Origin: Pseudomonadota bacterium | Lineage (GTDB): Bacteria; Pseudomonadota; Gammaproteobacteria; Burkholderiales; Burkholderiaceae_C | NCBI GenBank assembly: GCA_023460715.1 | Contig: JAEWPH010000161.1 | Coordinates: forward strand, 1-5,662 | Length of the DNA stretch: 5,662 nt | Direction of reading: 5' to 3' | Shown here: one piece after another, positions 1-5,656 of the stretch | Layout of the letters: each line of letters starts with the position of its first letter | Position numbering within the stretch: the stretch's first letter is position 1 | The notes under the pieces: generated by a model | Database searches by the model: none | Told to the model about the DNA's origin: nothing | What the model saw: only the letters and a program-made list of their open reading frames with translations | Position numbers and translations under genes: made by a program

Positions 1-76
1 CGCACGCGACGGGCGCGCCAGGCCGGTGCCCGCCGCATCCGGGAGCGCGCCTTGGCCGTGCCGGAAGGCGGCCCGG

Positions 77-1597
77 TCAGGCCGCGGGCCGCATCGTGCC
101 CGTTGCCAGGCAGCGCTGGTGCCAGCCCAGCGCCTCGCCCAGGAGGTGCGGCGTATGCTGCGCGCCCTGGGCCCGGGCGCGGTCGAAGTAGTCCTGCAAC
201 AGGGGCCGGTAGTCGGGATGGGCGCAGCGGTCGATGATGACCTGCGCGCGCTGGCGCGGGCTCAGGCCGCGCAGATCGGCCAGGCCCTGCTCCGTGACGA
301 TGATCTGCGTGTCGTGCTCGGTGTGGTCCACGTGCGAAACCATGGGCACGATGCAGCTGATGGCGCCGTTCTTGGCGACCGAGGGCGTGACGAAGAACGA
401 CAGGTAGCCGTTGCGCGCGAAGTCGCCCGAGCCGCCGATGCCGTTCATCATGGCCGAGCCCATGATGTGCGTGGAATTGATGTTGCCGTAGATGTCGGCC
501 TCGATCATCGAGTTCATGGCGATGATCCCCAGGCGCCGCACCAGCTCGGGGTGGTTGGATATCTCCTGGGGCCGCAGGAGGATGCGCTCGCGGTAGAAGT
601 CGATGTTCTTCTCGAAGTCCTCGAACGCCGCACGGCTCAGCGAGATGGCCGTGGCCGAGGCCTTGCTCATCTTGCCGGCGCGCAGCAGGTCCAGCATGCC
701 GTCCTGCAGCACCTCGGTGAAGCCCAGCAGGTTCTCGAACGGGCCCGTCATCAGCCCGGCCAGCACGGCGTTGGCCACGTTGCCCACGCCGGACTGCACG
801 GGCAGCATCTCCTTGGGCAGGCGGCCCATCTTCATCTCGTGCGCCAGGAAGTCGATGATCGATGCGGCGATGAGCTGGGAATTGGCGTCCGGCGCGGCGA
901 ACACGTTGTCGCGGTCGCCCCGGTGCGTCTCCACCACGGCCACCACCTTGGAAGGATCCACGCGCAGGTAGGGCTCGCCGATGCGGTCGTCCGCATGCGT
1001 CATGGCGATCGGCACGCGGCGCGGCGGAATGGCCGTGCCGTAGTAGATGTCGTGCATGCCCTCCATGCGCGCGGGCAGCTGGGTGTTCACCTCCAGGATC
1101 ACGTGGTCCGCGATCTCCAGCCAGGTCTTGTTGTTGCCCACCGAGGTGGACGGGATCAGCAGGCCGTCGGCCGTCACGCCCAGCACCTCGACCACCGCCA
1201 CCTGCATAGGGCCCAGAAAGCCGAACCAGGCGTGCTGCGCGACGTGCGACAGGTGCATGTCGATGAAGTCGATCTGCCCCTCGTTGATCTTGCGGCGCGC
1301 GATCGGGTCGGTGTTGAACGGCAGGCGCTGGCCCAGGGCGTCGGCCTCGGCCATCACGCCGTCGGCCTCGGGCGCGGTGGAGGCGCCCGTCCACACGTTG
1401 ATCTTGTAGGGCTTGCCGGCGGCGTGCTCGGCCCGGGCGCGGGCGGCGATGGCCTGGGGCAGGGCCTTGGGGTAGCCCGCGCCGGTGAATCCGCTCATGC
1501 CGACGTTGGCGCCGTGGGGAATCAGCGCGGCAGCCGCGTCGGCCGACATGATGCGGGGGTGGAAGTCTGCGTAGCGCACGCGCTCTGCCAAGGTCAT
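77..1597 (-). CDS. Acetyl-CoA hydrolase/transferase family protein; succinyl-CoA:acetate (acyl) CoA-transferase type
   Basis: The product is a 506-residue cytoplasmic CoA-transferase, expected to move CoA between succinyl-CoA and acetate or propionate through a glutamyl-CoA thioester. It aligns along its whole length with the Acetobacter AarC / E. coli YgfH (ScpC) group, whose members are about 490-505 residues. Visible landmarks are GMSGFTGAGYP (residues 33-43), GNNKTW (154-159), QSGVGNVANAV (268-278), FTEVLQDGML with the probable catalytic Glu295 (AarC Glu294), EADIYGNINSTHIMG (366-380) and GIGGSGDF (386-393). No signal peptide or membrane segment is seen. The ATG at 1597 is preferred because a GGAGAGG ribosome-binding site lies 5 nt upstream and homologues start near here. 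An in-frame GTG at 1648 would add 17 residues (including PPPGG) but has only a weak site. The next gene upstream is divergent, so this is probably monocistronic. Family assignment is firm. The acyl substrate (acetate, propionate or another) cannot be read from the sequence, and plain acetyl-CoA hydrolase is the older alternative name. Confidence 0.95.
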   Translation of the reverse strand: MTLAERVRYADFHPRIMSADAAAALIPHGANVGMSGFTGAGYPKALPQAIAARARAEHAAGKPYKINVWTGASTAPEADGVMAEADALGQRLPFNTDPIARRKINEGQIDFIDMHLSHVAQHAWFGFLGPMQVAVVEVLGVTADGLLIPSTSVGNNKTWLEIADHVILEVNTQLPARMEGMHDIYYGTAIPPRRVPIAMTHADDRIGEPYLRVDPSKVVAVVETHRGDRDNVFAAPDANSQLIAASIIDFLAHEMKMGRLPKEMLPVQSGVGNVANAVLAGLMTGPFENLLGFTEVLQDGMLDLLRAGKMSKASATAISLSRAAFEDFEKNIDFYRERILLRPQEISNHPELVRRLGIIAMNSMIEADIYGNINSTHIMGSAMMNGIGGSGDFARNGYLSFFVTPSVAKNGAISCIVPMVSHVDHTEHDTQIIVTEQGLADLRGLSPRQRAQVIIDRCAHPDYRPLLQDYFDRARAQGAQHTPHLLGEALGWHQRCLATGTMRPAA

Positions 1598-1602
1598 GGG
1601 AG

Positions 1603-1609
1603 CCTCTCC
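1603..1609 (-). promoter_or_regulatory. Ribosome-binding site of the CoA-transferase gene
   Basis: GGAGAGG reads on the minus strand from 1609 to 1603, 5 nt before the ATG at 1597. It decides the start in favour of 1597 over the upstream in-frame GTG at 1648, which has only an AGG two bases away. Confidence 0.75.
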
Positions 1610-1614
1610 GGTCG

Positions 1615-1637
1615 AAAAAATGCCGCCCGGGGGCGGC
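1615..1637 (-). promoter_or_regulatory. Terminator-like hairpin with T-tract in the leader of the CoA-transferase gene (possible attenuator)
   Basis: On the minus strand, GCCGCC (1637-1632) pairs with GGCGGC (1627-1622) around a 4-nt loop. One A and then six T residues (1620-1615) follow. This is the form of an intrinsic terminator oriented into the gene that starts at 1597, and the T-tract ends 5 nt before its ribosome-binding site. No gene on the same strand lies upstream within the window for it to terminate (the neighbour at 1755 runs the other way). A conditional attenuator is therefore a reasonable reading. A chance GC palindrome beside an A-tract is the alternative. Confidence 0.45.
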
Positions 1638-1754
1638 TTGCGGTTCACGCCTGCATGGTAGCAGCGGCCTGTGCCACTGCCCGGCGCCGCACCTGCATTC
1701 CGCCGCCCTATGCGCGCGGTATGCGGCGCCCGTCACCCTGGGCGGGGCGGTACC

Positions 1755-2489
1755 ATGCGCGCCACCATGCCGTTCACGCCCCGCTGCCCCTCCTGCCGCC
1801 AGCCCACCGAGATCCGCCGCTTCGCCGCGCACGGTGGCGGCACCCTGGAGCTGGACCTGTGCTTCGCCTGCCAGGGCCTGTGGTTCGACCCGCAGGAGAA
1901 CACGCGCCTGGCGCCCGCGGCGGTGCTGGAGCTGTTCGAGCTGCTGCACGAACGCCGGGGCGAGGCGCACCAGCCGCTGGGGCAGCGCCTGCACTGCCCG
2001 CGATGCCCGAAGGTGCTGGATGCCGGCTACGACCTGGCCAAGTTCGGCCGCTACATGACCTACCGCTGCGCGGCCGGGCACGGGCGCTTCAGCACCTTCG
2101 GCTCGTTCATGGTCGAGAAGGGCTTCGTGCGGCATCTTTCGTCAATGGAGATCGAAGCGCTGGCCCAGCGCGTGGGCACCATCGGCTGCACCAACTGCGG
2201 CGGCACGGTGGACATCCGCAACGACCACGCCTGCCCGTACTGCCGCTCGGCGCTGTCGCTGCTGGACCCGAAAGCCGTGGACGAGGCGCTGGAGCGGCAC
2301 AGCCGCGCCGCCCGCCGCACCGAGGAGCCGGCGCGGCCCACCGACCTGGCGGACGCGCTGATCGCCATCGAGCGTGACCGCAACCGGGAGCTGCGCGAGC
2401 GGCAGAAGGAACGTTTCACCGAAACGCAGACCCGCTTCGATCTGCTGGAGATCGGCGTCGACCTCGTCTGGAACTGGTTGAGGAAGTGA
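1755..2489 (+). CDS. Zinc-ribbon protein with three zinc-binding knuckle pairs (first of zf-TFIIB type); function unknown
   Basis: The product has 244 residues from the ATG at 1755; a second in-frame ATG at 1767 gives 240. Numbered from the second Met, three zinc-binding modules are visible. The first is C7-x2-C10 with C32-x2-C35 followed by QGLWFDPQE, which is typical of the zf-TFIIB zinc ribbon. The second is C77-x2-C80 with C101 and H105. The third is C141-x2-C144 with C156-x2-C159, a compact ribbon. Residues 190-240 are highly charged and helix-prone and end in an amphipathic DLLEIGVDLVWNWLRK. There is no signal peptide or membrane helix, so it should be cytoplasmic. A G-rich GGGGCGG stretch sits just before 1755, while nothing like a ribosome-binding site precedes 1767, so 1755 is mildly favoured. 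The gene is divergent from the CoA-transferase and convergent with the permease, so context gives no role. Binding of nucleic acid or protein is possible but not shown. I do not recognise a characterised homologue. Confidence 0.88.
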   Translation: MRATMPFTPRCPSCRQPTEIRRFAAHGGGTLELDLCFACQGLWFDPQENTRLAPAAVLELFELLHERRGEAHQPLGQRLHCPRCPKVLDAGYDLAKFGRYMTYRCAAGHGRFSTFGSFMVEKGFVRHLSSMEIEALAQRVGTIGCTNCGGTVDIRNDHACPYCRSALSLLDPKAVDEALERHSRAARRTEEPARPTDLADALIAIERDRNRELRERQKERFTETQTRFDLLEIGVDLVWNWLRK

Positions 2490-2499
2490 CAACCCCCTG

Positions 2500-2523
2500 A
2501 GCGGCTTTGCCGCTTCCCCCTTC
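2500..2523 (+). terminator. Hairpin just after the zinc-ribbon gene, likely terminator
   Basis: AGCGGC (2500-2505) pairs with GCCGCT (2509-2514) around a TTT loop, 10 nt after the stop codon. A pyrimidine-rich tail (T, C5, TTC) follows. The 6-bp GC stem in this position suits a terminator for the zinc-ribbon gene, though the tail is C-rich rather than a true T-tract. Confidence 0.45.
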
Positions 2524-2550
2524 TCTCATCGCTGCGCGATGGGAAGGGGG
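2516..2550. terminator. Long bidirectional hairpin between convergent genes
   Basis: CCCCCTTC (2516-2523) pairs with GAAGGGGG (2543-2550). CATCGC (2527-2532) pairs with GCGATG (2536-2541) around a TGC loop. A small internal loop (TCT against G) separates the two stems, giving 14 paired bases in all. It is the strongest stem in the gap and has the same shape on both strands, so it could insulate the two convergent genes. Confidence 0.5.
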
Positions 2551-2552
2551 AC

Positions 2553-2588
2553 GACACCAGCGCTGCGGGGCGGCCCTTGCGCGGTGTC
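2553..2588. repeat. Nested inverted repeat GACACC/GGTGTC
   Basis: GACACC (2553-2558) pairs with GGTGTC (2583-2588), GCGC (2560-2563) with GCGC (2579-2582), and GGG (2567-2569) with CCC (2574-2576), leaving one bulged A and small internal loops. The stem is a separate fold from the hairpin just before it. No T-tract follows on either strand, so it is described as structure rather than as a terminator. Confidence 0.5.
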
Positions 2589-2604
2589 TGCTGACGGGGG
2601 AGGG

Positions 2605-2629
2605 GCACCGCGAGCGCTGGCGGTGCTTT
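2605..2629 (+). terminator. GC hairpin followed by TTT, plus-strand terminator candidate
   Basis: GCACCGC (2605-2611) pairs with GCGGTGC (2620-2626). The 8-nt loop contains the palindrome AGCGCT. TTTCCGATTT follows on the plus strand. The 7-bp stem with a T-rich tail could act as a back-up terminator for the zinc-ribbon gene, protecting the permease gene, whose stop codon lies 6 bases further on. Confidence 0.4.
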
Positions 2630-2634
2630 CCGAT

Positions 2635-3921
2635 TTATGCGCTGCGTCGGTTCAGAAGCGCGTACAGGATGATCGCGCCGAAGGTGGCGGTTCCGATGCC
2701 GCCCAGGGCGAACTCGCCGAACTTGAGCGTGAAGTCGCCCGTGCCGATGATCAGCGTGATGGCGGCCACGATCAGGTTCTTGTTGTCCGAGAAGTCCACG
2801 CGGTTGTCCACCCAGATCTTGGCGCCGGCCACGGCGATCAGGCCGAACACGACGATGGACACGCCGCCCATCACCGGCAGCGGGATGGCCTGGATCAGCG
2901 CGCCGAACTTCGGTGAGAAGCCCAGCACCAGCGCGATGAGGCCGGCCACCAGGAACACGGCGGTCGAATAGATCTTGGTCGCGGCCATCACGCCGATGTT
3001 CTCGGCGTAGGTGGTCACGCCCGTGCCGCCGGCGCTGCCGCTCACCATGGTGGCGATGCCGTCGCCGATGAACGCGCGGCCCATGTAGCGGTCCAGGTTC
3101 TGGCCGGTCATGGCCGTCACGGCCTTGATGTGGCCCAGGTTCTCGGCCACCAGGATGATGGCCACCGGGGCGATCAGCAGCATGGCGGGGCCGCTGAACA
3201 CGGGCGCGGTGAAGGTCGGCAGTCCGAACCAGGCGGCAGCGGCCACGCCGGACAGGTCCAGCGGTTTGCCTAGCCCCAAGCCGTTGGTCAGCACGGCGTA
3301 GACGATGCTCGCCAGGATCAGGCCCACCAGGATCAGCAGGCGCTGCAGCATGCCGCGGGTGAGCACGGCCACCAGGCCCACGCAGACGAAGGTCACGGCC
3401 TGCATCCAGCTGTCGAAGTTGCTGGCGGCCATGTTCTTGATGGGCACGCCGGCCAGGTTCAGGCCGATCACGGCCACCACGGCGCCCGTCACCACGGGCG
3501 GCATGAAGCGCTCGATCCAGCCCGTGCCGACGGCCTGCACGATCACGCCGATCAGCGTGTACAGCGCACCGCAGGCGATGATGCCGCCCAGCGCCACGGC
3601 CATGTTGGCGTTGGGGCCCTTGCCGGCATAGGCCGAGGCGGCGATCACCACGCCGATGAAGGCGAAGCTGGAGCCCAGGTAGCTGGGCACGCGGCCGCCC
3701 GTCACGATGAAGAAGATCAGCGTGCCCAGGCCGCTCATCAGGATGGCGATGTTGGGATCGAAGCCCATGAGGATGGGCGCCAGCACGGTGGCGCCGAACA
3801 TCGCGATGACGTGCTGCACGCCCATGGCGGCGGTCTGGCCCCAGGGCAGGCGCTCGTCGGGCGCGACGACGGTGCCTTGGGTGGCACGCGTCTCGCGCCA
3901 GCGGGGGAAGTAGGTGGACAC
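2635..3921 (-). CDS. NCS2-family uracil/pyrimidine permease (RutG/UraA-like, solute carrier family 23)
   Basis: This is a 428-residue polytopic inner-membrane protein expected to import uracil or a related pyrimidine or purine base with protons. It is closely similar over its full length to E. coli RutG (442 residues), including VVAPDERLP (18-26), MGVQH in the first membrane helix (33-37), TGGRVPSYLGSS (74-85) and MPPVVTGAVV (140-149). The NCS2 signature [QEP]NxGxxxxT[RKG] is fully kept as ENIGVMAATK (307-316). The helix-8 Glu is present at 260 (AEN) and the helix-10 Glu at 307, corresponding to the uracil-binding glutamates of UraA. Hydrophobic segments across residues 33-424 fit the family's 14-helix fold. 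The GTG at 3921 is chosen because AAGAGGAG lies 5 nt upstream and the N-terminus then matches RutG; longer in-frame extensions look noncoding. No rut or other pyrimidine gene is adjacent, so substrate range (uracil, thymine, xanthine) is open. UraA is the alternative name. Confidence 0.95.
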   Translation of the reverse strand: MSTYFPRWRETRATQGTVVAPDERLPWGQTAAMGVQHVIAMFGATVLAPILMGFDPNIAILMSGLGTLIFFIVTGGRVPSYLGSSFAFIGVVIAASAYAGKGPNANMAVALGGIIACGALYTLIGVIVQAVGTGWIERFMPPVVTGAVVAVIGLNLAGVPIKNMAASNFDSWMQAVTFVCVGLVAVLTRGMLQRLLILVGLILASIVYAVLTNGLGLGKPLDLSGVAAAAWFGLPTFTAPVFSGPAMLLIAPVAIILVAENLGHIKAVTAMTGQNLDRYMGRAFIGDGIATMVSGSAGGTGVTTYAENIGVMAATKIYSTAVFLVAGLIALVLGFSPKFGALIQAIPLPVMGGVSIVVFGLIAVAGAKIWVDNRVDFSDNKNLIVAAITLIIGTGDFTLKFGEFALGGIGTATFGAIILYALLNRRSA

Positions 3922-3926
3922 AGGAA

Positions 3927-3934
3927 CTCCTCTT
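3927..3934 (-). promoter_or_regulatory. Ribosome-binding site of the permease gene (supports the GTG start)
   Basis: AAGAGGAG reads on the minus strand from 3934 to 3927, followed by a 5-nt spacer (TTCCT) and then GTG at 3921-3919. It is a strong match to the anti-Shine-Dalgarno sequence. The first in-frame ATG downstream would remove the conserved VVAPDERLP segment. An A7 tract (3945-3939) lies just upstream in the leader. Confidence 0.8.
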
Positions 3935-3957
3935 GGACTTTTTTTGGAACGTGCGCG

Positions 3958-3963
3958 AGTGTA
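3958..3963 (-). promoter_or_regulatory. Possible -10 element (TACACT) for the permease gene
   Basis: TACACT on the minus strand matches the sigma-70 -10 consensus at four of six positions. It would put the transcription start near 3951, about 30 nt before the GTG. The best -35 partner at a 17-bp spacing is GCGCCA (3986-3981), only three of six matches, so this is a weak call. Confidence 0.2.
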
Positions 3964-4149
3964 GGGGCTGCCCGGGCCGATGGCGCACGCGCTTCGTCGG
4001 AAACGGATGACCCGGCGAGGCCCTGGTTTTCCGCTACGGTGGCTGCTGAGCCGGCCCCGCTCCCGTGTGGCTGCCGCTGCACCGGGCACGGCGGCCGGCC
4101 CTGGCCTTTTCCTCGTCCTCTTGTCTCCGCCAACCTCGACCTCACCGCC

Positions 4150-5520
4150 ATGCGCCGCACGCTCTGGATCGTTCTGGGAACCGTGGCCGCGCTCATCGCG
4201 GTGGCGGCCCTTGCCATCGCCTGGTGGCTGCCTTCCGACGAGGAGCTGGCGCAGCGCGCCGGCGCCGCCGCCAGCGAGGCCGTCGGCGTGACCGTGGTGG
4301 TGGGGCGGCTGCAGTGGTCGCTGTGGCCGCAGCCGCGCGTGGTGCTGGAGGACGTGCGCACCGAGCAGGAGGCGCCGCTCACCGCCAAGCGCATCGAGGC
4401 CGAAGCCCGCTGGGGCCAGCTGCTAGGCCAGCGCCGCCTGGCGCTCACCCGCCTGGAACTGCAGGACGCCACCGTGCCGCAGGTATCGCTGTCGGGCTTC
4501 GACGTGCAGCAGCAGGGCGACGAGAGCCGGAGCACGGCCGACCTGCCCCTGGGCCTGCAGATCGCCGACATCCCCGTGGAGCATGCGGCCTGGCGCGACG
4601 TGCGCTGGGTCACGCGGCGCGGCCGCGCGCTGGCCTATTCCGGCGCGGTGGACTTCGACCCGCTCTGGCGCCCGCGCACCGGCCTGCTGGAACGCGCCGG
4701 CGCCGAGCCGATGCCTGCCGCCCTGAAGATCGAACGCCACGCGCAGGAAGACCGCTGGCGCGCCTGGGTGACCGCCGGCGGGCGCACCGAAGAGGGCGAG
4801 CTGCGCCTGCAGCAGACCGCCGAGCGCTACCGCATCACCGGCCAGGTCGACTTCACCGGCGTGGATGTGGTGGGCATGCTGGCGGCCTTCGAGCGCAAAT
4901 CCCTGGTGGCCGGCAAGGCGCGCGGCCGCACCGACCTGGTGGCCGAGGGCGCCGACCCCGCCAAGGCGCTGCGCGCGCTGCGCACCGACACGCGCTTCAC
5001 CGTGGCGCGCGCCCGCTTGCTCACCTTCGACCTGGAGCGCGCCGTGAAGACCGCCGGCCGCGAGCACCAGGGCACCACGCAGCTCGACAGCCTGACCGGC
5101 ACCGTGCACACCCAGGGCCACCCGCGGGGCACGATCGTGCGCTACGGCGACCTGAAGGCCACCTCGGGTGTGCTCACCGCGACCGGCGAGGCCACGGTGC
5201 AGGACCAGCGGGTGTCGGGCAACGTGGCCGTGGACCTGGTGGACGGCGTGGTGGGCGTGCCGCTGGAGTTCAGCGGGCCGGTGTCGGACGTGAGCCTCAG
5301 CCTGCCGCCGGCCGCGGCAGCCGGTGCGGCGGTGGGGACGGTGGTGGCGCCGGGCGTGGGGACGGTGCTGGGGGCACGGATCGGGGAGACGTTGCGGCGG
5401 GTGTTTGGCGGGGGGGATGCGCCGGAGGCGCCTGCGGCGGGGGGGAAGAATGCGCCTTCTGGGCAGAAGGAGAAGTCCCGGAGGCAGGGGGTGCCGGAGC
5501 CGTTGCATCCGGCGCCTTGA
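4150..5520 (+). CDS. AsmA-family protein (short form), inner-membrane anchored, periplasmic
   Basis: The product has 456 residues. One N-terminal membrane helix (about 5-27, after MRR) is followed by a large soluble part expected in the periplasm. The segment EELAQRAGAAASEAVGVTVVVGRLQWSLWPQP, about residues 31-62 (VGRLQWSLWPQP at 51-62), then VVLEDVRTE (64-72), is the characteristic AsmA N-terminus. Later beta-rich repeats include RITGQVDFTGVDV (228-240), ARARLLTFDLERAV (286-299) and VSGNVAVDLVDG (355-366). AsmA proteins are linked to outer-membrane assembly and probably lipid transport between the membranes; this role is inferred from the family. E. coli AsmA has 617 residues, so this is a short form. 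Near the end there is a glycine-rich hydrophobic stretch (388-415, GTVLGARIG as GxxxGxxxG at 404-412), then a charged low-complexity tail (420-456). No Shine-Dalgarno sequence precedes the ATG. The start is chosen by the membrane helix and family fit. It is divergent from the permease and alone in its unit. Confidence 0.85.
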   Translation: MRRTLWIVLGTVAALIAVAALAIAWWLPSDEELAQRAGAAASEAVGVTVVVGRLQWSLWPQPRVVLEDVRTEQEAPLTAKRIEAEARWGQLLGQRRLALTRLELQDATVPQVSLSGFDVQQQGDESRSTADLPLGLQIADIPVEHAAWRDVRWVTRRGRALAYSGAVDFDPLWRPRTGLLERAGAEPMPAALKIERHAQEDRWRAWVTAGGRTEEGELRLQQTAERYRITGQVDFTGVDVVGMLAAFERKSLVAGKARGRTDLVAEGADPAKALRALRTDTRFTVARARLLTFDLERAVKTAGREHQGTTQLDSLTGTVHTQGHPRGTIVRYGDLKATSGVLTATGEATVQDQRVSGNVAVDLVDGVVGVPLEFSGPVSDVSLSLPPAAAAGAAVGTVVAPGVGTVLGARIGETLRRVFGGGDAPEAPAAGGKNAPSGQKEKSRRQGVPEPLHPAP

Positions 5521-5529
5521 TGGGGGTGT

Positions 5530-5580
5530 TTTGGGGCTCTTGCGCTTATGGGGTAAGCGCTGGTAGCTATTGATTTGGTA
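5530..5580. repeat. Hairpin element with GCGCTTA/TAAGCGC stem, resembling a dispersed Comamonadaceae repeat
   Basis: GCGCTTA (5542-5548) pairs perfectly with TAAGCGC (5554-5560) around TGGGG, 21 nt after the AsmA-like stop codon. The flanks are TTTTGGGGCTCTT before it and TGGTAGCTATTGATTT after it. From memory, an element with a GCGCTTA-type hairpin, an AGCTAT motif on one side and an AGAGGCC-like motif on the other is very common between genes in Comamonadaceae. This copy looks like a somewhat diverged member. Family membership is an inference from recall. It may help end transcription of the AsmA-like gene, but no proper T-tract follows. Confidence 0.45.
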
Positions 5581-5638
5581 GTTGTCTTCAGGGGCCTTTT
5601 GGGGTGTGGCTGAGCGTTTTCTTCCCCGGGGCCGGGGT

Positions 5639-5656
5639 GTGCGCCCGGCGGCGCAC
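5639..5656. other. GC-rich hairpin near the window's right edge
   Basis: GTGCGCC (5639-5645) pairs with GGCGCAC (5650-5656) around CGGC, a perfect 7-bp stem. A second short palindrome (CCCCGG, GGCC, about 5624-5633) lies just before it. On the minus strand the run ends in GGGGAAGAAAACG rather than a T-tract, so a terminator function is not supported. No gene is visible between 5521 and 5662. Confidence 0.35.

Larger units (their letters stand above)
2493..2629. repeat. Structured intergenic element of four inverted repeats between convergent genes (probable dispersed repeat)
   Basis: Almost all of the 145-bp gap between the zinc-ribbon gene and the permease gene can fold. It holds four successive hairpins (about 2500-2514, 2516-2550, 2553-2588 and 2605-2626), with C5 and G5 blocks at the edges that could also pair over distance. 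From memory, very similar C5-hairpin-G5 blocks followed by a GACACC...GGTGTC stem occur between genes across Comamonadaceae genomes. That it is a multicopy family is therefore an inference, and only this one copy is visible here. No open reading frame inside it looks coding. Confidence 0.55.

Noticed and set aside
1..76. Terminator or gene remnant downstream of the CoA-transferase
   Set aside because: GC-rich sequence has only short imperfect pairings (for example GCCTT/AAGGC) and no T-tract; no frame shows a recognisable protein end.
26..2377. A 783-codon plus-strand open frame running across two genes
   Set aside because: It is antisense to the CoA-transferase and then out of frame with the zinc-ribbon gene. 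Its translation is Gly/Ala/Arg/His-rich with no domain, as expected for a shadow frame in GC-rich DNA.
2060..3988. A 642-codon minus-strand open frame overlapping the permease
   Set aside because: It reads in another frame of the permease (Arg/His/Gly-rich) and then antisense to the zinc-ribbon gene. The permease frame carries the family motifs.
3922..4089. Upstream extension of the permease by 56 codons
   Set aside because: The strong ribosome-binding site before GTG 3921 and the match to the RutG N-terminus fix the start; the extension is Arg/Pro/Gly-rich and noncoding in appearance.
4093..4110. GGCC...GGCC followed by TTTT as a terminator upstream of the AsmA-like gene
   Set aside because: Only four base pairs, and no plus-strand gene upstream to terminate; consistent with chance.
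3811..4149. Upstream extension of the AsmA-like gene by 113 codons
   Set aside because: It runs antisense through the permease 5' end and its leader, and it would bury the N-terminal membrane helix. The family starts at the helix.
4065..5573. A 502-codon plus-strand frame overlapping the AsmA-like gene
   Set aside because: The translation is Arg/Ala/Gly-rich and without motifs, while the neighbouring frame holds the AsmA signature.
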